Shown here in pieces: positions 1 to 5,653 of a stretch of DNA of 6,495 nucleotides. Below the pieces are notes generated by a model, which was not told the origin of the DNA, did not search any database, and saw only the letters and a list, made by a program, of their open reading frames with translations. Both the position numbers and the translations under genes were made by a program. Each line of letters begins with the position of its first letter. The first letter of the stretch is position 1. The DNA is from Bacteroidota bacterium (GTDB lineage Bacteria; Bacteroidota; Bacteroidia; Flavobacteriales; Flavobacteriaceae): positions 1 to 6,495 of the forward strand of contig JAJYTI010000122.1 in the NCBI GenBank assembly GCA_021793135.1. The letters run 5' to 3'.

Positions 1-1216
1 CCGAACCAAATCCTGCCCATGCATGACTAACCAAATCCAAGATTGTATCTTTTGGGTTTAAGGATAGTAGTAATGCGCATATTGCGACGACTAATACAGA
101 TAATCGGCTTACTAATAAAAGTTCTTTGGGAGTGGCATTTTTTCTAAGTAAATTTTTATATAAATCCTCTGTTAATGAACTTGATGACACAAGTAACTGA
201 GAAGAAATCGTACTCATAATTGCGGCTAAAATAGCTGATAGTAAGAAACCAGTTATCAACGGATGGAACAGCACTTTAGAAAAGTATATAAAAATAGTTT
301 CTGGATCGTCTATGGAGGTATTGTGACGTTGCATGTAAGCAATTCCTACAAGACCAATAAACATAGCACCAATAGTAGAAAATATCATCCAGCTAATACC
401 TACACGTCTTGCTATTTTAATCTTTGTAACATCATTAATTGCCATAAATCGGACAATGATATGTGGTTGGCCACAATAACCTAATCCCCATGCTAGTAAG
501 GAAACTATGCCTACTGTTGTCGTCCCTTTAAAAAGTTCAAGATAGGATGGGTCGATATTTTTTATAGTAGTAAAAGTTTTGTCTATTCCTCCTAAATCAA
601 ATAATACTACCGAAGGAATAAGTAGGAGGGCTATAACCATAATAGTACCTTGAACGAAGTCGGTAAGACTTACTGCCATAAAGCCACCTATAAAAGTATA
701 TGCTACTACTACAAGACCAGTTAATAAAACTCCTGATAAATAAGGTAGTTCGAAAGCAGATTCGAATAATTTTCCACCAGAAACCATCCCTGCTGAAGTA
801 TATAATGTAAAAAACACTAAAATTACTCCAGCGGAAAGCCAACGTAATGTACCAGCATTATTTCTAAACCGTTTTTCTAGGAAGTCTGGAATAGTTATCG
901 CATTATCCGTTTTTTCGGTATAGATTCGTAGTCTTGGTGCTACAAATATATAGTTTAGATAAGCACCAATAGTTAGACCTACTGCCAACCAAATACTCGA
1001 GATTCCTGATACAAACATAGCGCCAGGTAATCCCATTAATAACCAACCACTCATGTCTGAAGCTCCCGCAGAGAGTGCAGTAACTACGGGGCCTATTTGA
1101 TGCCCGCCGAGTAAAAACTCATGTACGTCGGAAGTTGATTTTCTGTAGGAATAGTAACCTATTCCTAACATGATTAAAAAATAAATACTTATTGCTATAC
1201 TTTCGTAGATGTCCAT
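1..1216 (-). CDS. putP: Sodium/proline symporter PutP (SSS family), C-terminus cut off by window edge
   Basis: Inner-membrane Na+-coupled proline importer of the solute:sodium symporter family. Reading the minus strand from the ATG at 1216-1214 gives 405 uninterrupted codons to the left edge. E. coli PutP has about 502 residues, so roughly the last fifth is missing. The protein follows E. coli PutP closely from end to end: TALSAGASDMSGWLLMGLPG near residues 46-65, YTFIGGF in the middle, WGLGYCGQPH at 243-252 and SAILAAIMSTIS near 326-338. Asp54 and Ser56 align with the Na+-site residues Asp55 and Ser57 of E. coli. Ser335 and Thr336 align with Ser340 and Thr341. Trp243, Tyr247 and Pro251 align with the TM7 residues Trp244, Tyr248 and Pro252 tied to proline binding. 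These matches favour proline over another SSS substrate. The start lies 10 nt after the stop of the S10 carboxypeptidase gene, which suggests cotranscription. There is no Shine-Dalgarno; an A-rich stretch precedes the start. The family call is firm and proline specificity is likely. Confidence 0.95.
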   Translation of the reverse strand, partial: MDIYESIAISIYFLIMLGIGYYSYRKSTSDVHEFLLGGHQIGPVVTALSAGASDMSGWLLMGLPGAMFVSGISSIWLAVGLTIGAYLNYIFVAPRLRIYTEKTDNAITIPDFLEKRFRNNAGTLRWLSAGVILVFFTLYTSAGMVSGGKLFESAFELPYLSGVLLTGLVVVAYTFIGGFMAVSLTDFVQGTIMVIALLLIPSVVLFDLGGIDKTFTTIKNIDPSYLELFKGTTTVGIVSLLAWGLGYCGQPHIIVRFMAINDVTKIKIARRVGISWMIFSTIGAMFIGLVGIAYMQRHNTSIDDPETIFIYFSKVLFHPLITGFLLSAILAAIMSTISSQLLVSSSSLTEDLYKNLLRKNATPKELLLVSRLSVLVVAICALLLSLNPKDTILDLVSHAWAGFGS

Positions 1217-1226
1217 TTCGTGTTTT

Positions 1227-2705
1227 TTAATATTTAATTGATGCGCCTTCTTTAGGTAAAGATTTTTCTATGAATGCACGAATATCCTGATTCGCTTTCT
1301 TTAAATCTTCTTTTCTTAGATACATCATATGACCACTTCTGTAGCCTATAAAATCCATTCTATCTTGCATTTGTCCTGCCTGATCAATTTGCCATAGATT
1401 AAATTTAGCATGAAAATAATCGGTTGCACCATCGTAATATCCAGATTGTACTAGTACTTGAAGATTTGGATTTTGCGCCATAGCCGATCGTAATTGCTCA
1501 TAAGTACGATTGTTATCATTATTCCATGGATGAACCGGTCCAAACATATTGTATTTTACATCCGTTTTAAAGTTTAAATCGGAGCTTAGATAATGATTAA
1601 TAGCAGGCGTAAAAGAATGTAACCATGAACTCAATTCTGCATTATAATCTGGTCGAGTACCAGCTTTCATTTTATCGATTCCTTTATATCTAGAGTCCAG
1701 TCTTCCTACGGTATAACCTTCGTCACGTAAAAGTGTTTTCCAAAAGTAATTAGTAGGTAAATTTAGATTGTGTTGCATGAAATCTTCAGTTGTCAAACCT
1801 GCATATTCTGCAGCTGTTTTTGCCAGCTGTTGTTTTTCATTTTCTGCTAGCGATCCACCTCTCACCAGTGCTGGAAGAAGATTGTTTACAGCAAAGTCTT
1901 CTACTTCGGGTAATAATTCTTCTAAATCTTTTTGTTGTAACTGTGGCGTTAATTTATTGTGGTACCATGCCGTAGCAGTATAATATGGTAAAATTAAAGC
2001 ATTGGCTACCGAACCTTGTGAGGAAATTCCTAAGTTGGTTGGAGAGACTAGAATAACACCATTTAAATACATCCATTGACTGCTTTGTAAAGCTCCTGCC
2101 AAACCAGAAACTCTTGTTGTGCCATAGCTTTCACCAATAAGGTACTTTGGAGATTCCCAACGTTCTTTTCGACTAACAAAATTATTAATCCATTCCGCCA
2201 AATATTGAATGTCTGCATTCACTCCAAAAAATGATTCTCGCTTTGCATCTTCATTTACTATACGTGAATAACCTGTATTTACAGGATCTATAAACACTAT
2301 GTCTGCAACATCTAAGATAGAATAGGGGTTGTCTTCGATTCCGTATGGTTGCACAGGATATCCTTCTTCATCAATCTTTAGTAATTTCGGTCCGGTGTAT
2401 CCTATGTGCATCCAAGCAGATGCCGATCCTGGCCCTCCATTAAATGATATTAATAATGGTCTATTCGCTTTATCTTTTACATCTTTTCGTTGATAGTAGG
2501 TGTAGAATAAAGTTGCCGAAGGTTTATCATCACTACCCCAGACAGGTTGCATTCCAGCTTCGGCTGTATAGGCGATTTTTTTACCATTGATGATTATTTC
2601 ATCACTTGTTACAACAGAGGAGTCTATTGGTATTTTTCTCTCTTGTGCTTGAATAATGCCTATTTGCATTAAAACCAAAAGCATCAAAGTAGTCAGTTGC
2701 TTCAT
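1227..2705 (-). CDS. Exported serine carboxypeptidase, peptidase family S10
   Basis: A 492-residue alpha/beta-hydrolase of the carboxypeptidase Y/cathepsin A family, which removes single residues from peptide C-termini. Residues 1-20 form a Sec signal peptide: MKQL, a hydrophobic core, then a likely cut after Ala20 that leaves Gln21. No lipobox Cys is seen, so a soluble periplasmic or secreted enzyme is expected. The oxyanion motif NGGPGSAS is at 89-96. The nucleophile elbow GESYG is at 191-195 with Ser193. The acid is probably Asp425 in SGYYDG and the base His459 in SGHM, giving the complete triad in family order. The length is normal for bacterial S10 proteins. It is the first gene of a probable two-gene operon with putP, 10 nt apart, and a Bacteroidota-type promoter candidate lies about 45 nt upstream. 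The ATG is well placed directly before the signal peptide, with no Shine-Dalgarno. Substrate preference cannot be read from the sequence; coupling to a proline symporter suggests, but does not show, release of proline. Confidence 0.95.
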   Translation of the reverse strand: MKQLTTLMLLVLMQIGIIQAQERKIPIDSSVVTSDEIIINGKKIAYTAEAGMQPVWGSDDKPSATLFYTYYQRKDVKDKANRPLLISFNGGPGSASAWMHIGYTGPKLLKIDEEGYPVQPYGIEDNPYSILDVADIVFIDPVNTGYSRIVNEDAKRESFFGVNADIQYLAEWINNFVSRKERWESPKYLIGESYGTTRVSGLAGALQSSQWMYLNGVILVSPTNLGISSQGSVANALILPYYTATAWYHNKLTPQLQQKDLEELLPEVEDFAVNNLLPALVRGGSLAENEKQQLAKTAAEYAGLTTEDFMQHNLNLPTNYFWKTLLRDEGYTVGRLDSRYKGIDKMKAGTRPDYNAELSSWLHSFTPAINHYLSSDLNFKTDVKYNMFGPVHPWNNDNNRTYEQLRSAMAQNPNLQVLVQSGYYDGATDYFHAKFNLWQIDQAGQMQDRMDFIGYRSGHMMYLRKEDLKKANQDIRAFIEKSLPKEGASIKY

Positions 2706-2750
2706 AGAATATATTTTAAAGGTTGGAATGAATGAAAAAATACATTAGTT

Positions 2751-2782
2751 CAAAAATATTTTAATTAAATTTAACAATCAAG
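2751..2782 (-). promoter_or_regulatory. Putative promoter of the S10 carboxypeptidase-putP operon
   Basis: Read on the minus strand, TTG (2781-2779) is followed 20 nt later by TATTTTTG (2758-2751). This fits the Bacteroidota housekeeping promoter TTTG / about 19 nt / TAnnTTTG, with a perfect -7 box and a -33 box of CTTG. Transcription would begin near 2745, giving a leader of about 40 nt before the ATG at 2705, a sensible distance. The call rests on pattern matching in AT-rich DNA. Confidence 0.5.
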
Positions 2783-2820
2783 AAATTGCTGTTGTTTATC
2801 ACCATTTTGCGTTAAACATA

Positions 2821-2828
2821 TAGTTTTG
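2821..2828 (+). promoter_or_regulatory. Isolated -7-like box TAGTTTTG facing the S9 peptidase gene
   Basis: This octamer matches TAnnTTTG exactly on the plus strand. No good -33 TTTG lies at the usual distance: the nearest TTTG is only 11 nt upstream (2806-2809), and a TTTA at 2795-2798 is 22 nt upstream. If used, it would leave a leader of about 235-240 nt before the ATG at 3072. Chance occurrence is quite possible. Confidence 0.2.
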
Positions 2829-2868
2829 AGGTATAAAGGATGCTAGATTATAGTATAGATTCAATATG

Positions 2869-2906
2869 CCTCTTCTTTGCGTTAACTTAAAATTAACATA
2901 AAGAGG
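2869..2906. repeat. Imperfect inverted repeat in the divergent intergenic region
   Basis: CCTCTT (2869-2874) is mirrored by AAGAGG (2901-2906). Inside these arms, GTTAA is mirrored by TTAAC around a short A/T loop. A few unpaired or mismatched bases lie between the inner and outer arms, so the structure is a bulged hairpin or a two-part operator rather than a perfect palindrome. It has no following T-run and sits between divergent genes, so a terminator role is unlikely. It could be a regulator site or a chance structure. Confidence 0.3.
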
Positions 2907-3071
2907 TTATTCCACTTCTTATATTTATTTTGGATTCTTTAATTAATCAAAATTTAGAAAGCTTTATCTTTAACAAATTTTATATTCGTTTTTAATTTAA
3001 GCACATCAAAAAACAATTCAGAATAGTTTACTTAAATAGTGATTATTAATCCTTTAAATAGAGAATATTTC

Positions 3072-5438
3072 ATGCGTAAAATTGTATTTATTTCCTGGCT
3101 TTTTGTTTTACCACTAATTTCTATTGCACAAAACAAACCGGCATTCACTTCTGATTTAAAAATGGAAGAAATCATGCAAGGGGAAGATTGGGTAGGTTAT
3201 TCTCCTTCTAATGTACAATGGAGTTTAGATAGTAAAAATATTTATTTCCAATGGCAGCAAGATGGTGATAGTAGTAAGGTATGGTATGTAACGGAACCAG
3301 GGAAAGCAGCTTTTCGTAAAGCAACCATCGAAGAAAGAAGACACTTACAGATTTCAAAACCATCATATTCTCAAAATGGGCGTTGGGCTGTGTATGAACG
3401 TCAAGGTGATATATTTTTATGGGATTCAAAATCTAATAAGGAGCGTCAATTAACCCATACTCCAGAGCGTGAATGGTCTCCGAAATTTATAAATAATGAC
3501 ACAGAAGTAGCTTTCCAACGTGGGGAAAATTTATTTAGTTTGTCGTTAAATGAAGGGAAGATTTCACAAATAAGTTTTACCACACGTGATGCTGAAAAAA
3601 AAGAATCGAAGTTAAATGAGCATAAAAAATGGTTGAAAGATCAGCAAGAATTATTTGATGTATTACAGGATATTGCTAAAGAACGCGAACAAAGAAATAC
3701 TCAAAATGAAGAGATAAAGATAGAGCAACCTACACCTTTGTTTTTAAGTCAAAGGGAGTCTGTATGGAATATCACCGTTAATAATAATGCTAAGCATGTG
3801 TTTTACCTCGTTCAAGAAAGAGCAAACGATGCTGGATACACCGAGGTTCCGAATTATGTTACCGAATCTGGATATGTAGAAGAACTACGTTCGCGACCAA
3901 AAGTAGGGAGCGAGGCTGGGAAATTCAAATTATATCATCAGAATATAATAACAGATAGTATAAGTAGTTTTGACACGAGCTTACTACCTGGGATTCAAGA
4001 TTTACCTGATTATTTAAATGATTATCCAGAACGTAAACAGAAGCTAGAAGAAAACCCTAACAATAGAGAAGTAACGTATAGTGGTTTAACCTGGAATGCT
4101 ATAGGTACTAGAGCAGTTTTTGCCGTTTATTCGACAGATAATAAAGATCGATGGATTGTAGTATTTAATGCGGAAGCTAACGAATATAAAGTTATAGATC
4201 GTCAGCGAGATGAAGCATGGATTGCTGGCCCTGGAATTAGCCGATATGCAAATATTTTAGGTTGGATAGACAGCGATAGATTTTACTTCCAGAGTGAAAA
4301 AACTGGCTATTCTCACTTATACATTCATGATGTTTCAAAAGAAACAACACATGCTTTAACCGATGGGGAATATGAAGTACAAAGCGTGCAATTAGCGAAG
4401 GATAAAAAGCATTTTTATATAACAACAAACAAAGAACATCCAGGAATAACACATTTCTATAAACTCCAGATTTCTAATAAACAATTAACTCCATTAACTC
4501 ATAATAAGGGTGGAAATGAGGTAAGACTTTCACCAGATGAAAAATGGATGGCGATACTTCATTCTACAAGCAATCAGCCTTGGGAATTATATACACAAAA
4601 AACAGGAAGTAAATCAGCAACTCAAATCACACATTCAACTACAGACGCTTTCCAAGCATACGATTGGAGAGAGCCTGAAATGGTAACATTTAAAAATAGA
4701 TATGGCAATACAATTCATGCACGTGTTTATGCTCCAGACAAACAACATGAATCACGTCCAGCAGTAGTATTTGTACATGGTGCTGGTTATTTGCAGAATG
4801 TGCATTATTGGTGGAGTACGTATTTTAGAGAATATATGTTCCATAACATGCTAGCCGATCTAGGATATACCGTAATCGATATTGATTATACAGCAAGCGC
4901 AGGATATGGTAGAGATCATAGAACAGGTATATACCGACATATGGGCGGAGCTGACCTTACCGATCAAGTAGATGGTGTACAATATTTGGTAGATAACTAT
5001 AATGTAAATCCCGATAATGTGGGAATATATGGAGGTTCGTATGGTGGATTTATTACCCTTATGGCAATGTTTACCGAACAAGATGTTTTCGCTTCTGGCG
5101 CAGGGCTTCGTTCCGTGACGGATTGGGCACATTACAACCACGGTTATACTTCTAATATTCTTAATCAACCTTATGATGATCCAATTGCCTATGAAAAAAG
5201 TTCGCCGATTAACTTTGCAGATGGGCTAGAAGGACACTTATTAATGTGTCATGGAATTATTGATGTTAACGTACAATTCCAAGATATTGTTCGGCTATCA
5301 CAACGCTTAATCGAATTGCAAAAAGACAATTGGGAGCTTGCCGTTTACCCATTAGAAGATCACGGATTTGTTCACGCTACAAGCTGGATAGATGAATATA
5401 AACGTATTTTAAAATTGTTTGAAGATACACTTAAATAA
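3072..5438 (+). CDS. Exported S9 family serine peptidase, DPP-IV-like (beta-propeller plus alpha/beta-hydrolase)
   Basis: A 788-residue exopeptidase of prolyl oligopeptidase family S9, with the two-domain layout of dipeptidyl peptidase IV. Enzymes of this type release dipeptides from peptide N-termini, often after Pro or Ala. The ATG at 3072 is chosen over an in-frame GTG at 3039 because it starts directly with a signal peptide (MRKIVF, hydrophobic core, likely cut after Ala19 leaving Gln20). Residues about 25-535 form the propeller, with repeats such as LSPDEKWMA near 486-494. A charged helical insert lies near 172-218. The catalytic domain covers about 540-788: FVHGAGY at 567-573, nucleophile Ser656 in GGSYGGF (654-660), acid Asp731 in HGIIDVNV and base His764 in EDHGF. 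The triad is complete and the length typical. The usual DPP-IV Glu-Glu motif W-x-x-E-E was not found; YVTESGYVEE (262-271) lies in a comparable region. Specificity is therefore uncertain. It is transcribed alone and divergently from S10-putP, and a hairpin follows the stop. Confidence 0.93.
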   Translation: MRKIVFISWLFVLPLISIAQNKPAFTSDLKMEEIMQGEDWVGYSPSNVQWSLDSKNIYFQWQQDGDSSKVWYVTEPGKAAFRKATIEERRHLQISKPSYSQNGRWAVYERQGDIFLWDSKSNKERQLTHTPEREWSPKFINNDTEVAFQRGENLFSLSLNEGKISQISFTTRDAEKKESKLNEHKKWLKDQQELFDVLQDIAKEREQRNTQNEEIKIEQPTPLFLSQRESVWNITVNNNAKHVFYLVQERANDAGYTEVPNYVTESGYVEELRSRPKVGSEAGKFKLYHQNIITDSISSFDTSLLPGIQDLPDYLNDYPERKQKLEENPNNREVTYSGLTWNAIGTRAVFAVYSTDNKDRWIVVFNAEANEYKVIDRQRDEAWIAGPGISRYANILGWIDSDRFYFQSEKTGYSHLYIHDVSKETTHALTDGEYEVQSVQLAKDKKHFYITTNKEHPGITHFYKLQISNKQLTPLTHNKGGNEVRLSPDEKWMAILHSTSNQPWELYTQKTGSKSATQITHSTTDAFQAYDWREPEMVTFKNRYGNTIHARVYAPDKQHESRPAVVFVHGAGYLQNVHYWWSTYFREYMFHNMLADLGYTVIDIDYTASAGYGRDHRTGIYRHMGGADLTDQVDGVQYLVDNYNVNPDNVGIYGGSYGGFITLMAMFTEQDVFASGAGLRSVTDWAHYNHGYTSNILNQPYDDPIAYEKSSPINFADGLEGHLLMCHGIIDVNVQFQDIVRLSQRLIELQKDNWELAVYPLEDHGFVHATSWIDEYKRILKLFEDTLK

Positions 5439-5440
5439 AA

Positions 5441-5495
5441 TTATAGTAAAAGATAAAAAAGGAGTAAAATTCAAATTCCTTTTTATCTTTTATAA
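5441..5495 (+). terminator. Intrinsic terminator-like hairpin after the S9 peptidase gene
   Basis: The hairpin begins just after the stop codon. AAAAGATAAAAAAGGA (5448-5463) pairs with TCCTTTTTATCTTTT (5477-5491), with one bulged A, around a 13-nt loop. TTAT at each outer edge could add a few pairs past a small internal mismatch. The stem is about 15 bp but almost all A/T, and its right arm is itself T-rich instead of leading into a separate long T-run. Its place between two genes that each have promoter signals supports a termination role. Confidence 0.6.
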
Positions 5496-5508
5496 CAATT
5501 TAACGCTA

Positions 5509-5528
5509 TAAATATTCAAAAATATTTA
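5509..5528. repeat. Perfect 8-bp inverted repeat upstream of the M20 gene
   Basis: TAAATATT and AATATTTA flank a CAAA spacer, giving a symmetric 20-base element about 125 nt before the amidohydrolase start. Thirteen bases of it (TTCAAAAATATTT, 5515-5527) also occur at 2749-2761, over the -7 box of the S10 operon. It could be a regulator site, a minus-strand -7 box or chance in AT-rich DNA. Confidence 0.3.
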
Positions 5529-5589
5529 GTTTTAAAAGGAATAGAATGATAATGTTATTCATGGATAAGGATATTCCCTTATAAAGCTA

Positions 5590-5618
5590 TTTGTATTTGC
5601 TTGAAATACATATTTTTA
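5590..5618 (+). promoter_or_regulatory. Putative promoter of the M20 amidohydrolase gene
   Basis: TTTG (5590-5593) is followed 17 nt later by TATTTTTA (5611-5618). This differs from the Bacteroidota -7 consensus TAnnTTTG only at the last base, and the spacing is at the short end of the accepted range. Transcription would start near 5625, about 30 nt before the ATG at 5654. Its position after the S9 terminator-like hairpin supports independent expression of the M20 gene. Confidence 0.4.
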
Positions 5619-5653
5619 ATACACTATTTAAATTTAAAATAACACATACTAAC

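Larger units (their letters stand above)
2706..3071. other. Divergent intergenic region between the S10-putP operon and the S9 peptidase gene
   Basis: This 366-base gap separates two outward-facing transcription units and should carry both promoters. It is much more AT-rich than the genes and dense in TTAA and TAATTAA stretches. No convincing coding frame or RNA gene was seen. It contains a good minus-strand promoter candidate (2751-2782), an isolated TAGTTTTG on the plus strand at 2821-2828, a 10-base direct repeat TTTGCGTTAA (2806-2815 and 2876-2885), and an imperfect inverted repeat (2869-2906). No plus-strand promoter near the S9 start matches both consensus boxes; weak -7-like boxes are TATCTTTA at 2965 and TATATTCG at 2981. 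Confidence 0.7.

Noticed and set aside
263..484. 73-residue open frame on the plus strand opposite putP
   Set aside because: It is antisense to conserved PutP codons and shows no protein family features.
597..842. 81-residue open frame on the minus strand inside putP
   Set aside because: It lies in another frame of the clearly conserved putP coding sequence and has an aromatic- and Arg/Ser-rich composition with no recognisable domain.
1..1216. putP as a broken gene, because no full-length open frame ends in the window
   Set aside because: The frame is open for all 405 codons and matches E. coli PutP throughout; only the window edge removes the end.
1768..1983. Two overlapping plus-strand open frames opposite the S10 gene
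   Set aside because: Both are antisense to the intact carboxypeptidase; the Cys/Ser- or Leu-rich composition is what antisense reading of this gene produces.
2821..2906. Possible small RNA or riboswitch in the divergent region
   Set aside because: There is only one weak, bulged A/T-rich hairpin, no T-run after it, and no resemblance to a known riboswitch core.
3039..3071. Upstream in-frame GTG start for the S9 peptidase, adding 11 residues
   Set aside because: The extra residues (MIINPLNREYF) would sit before an otherwise normal signal peptide that begins at the ATG at 3072; the added stretch looks like untranslated leader.
4860..5168. 102-residue minus-strand open frame inside the S9 catalytic domain
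   Set aside because: It overlaps the active-site serine region of a conserved enzyme on the other strand and has no start signal or family motif.
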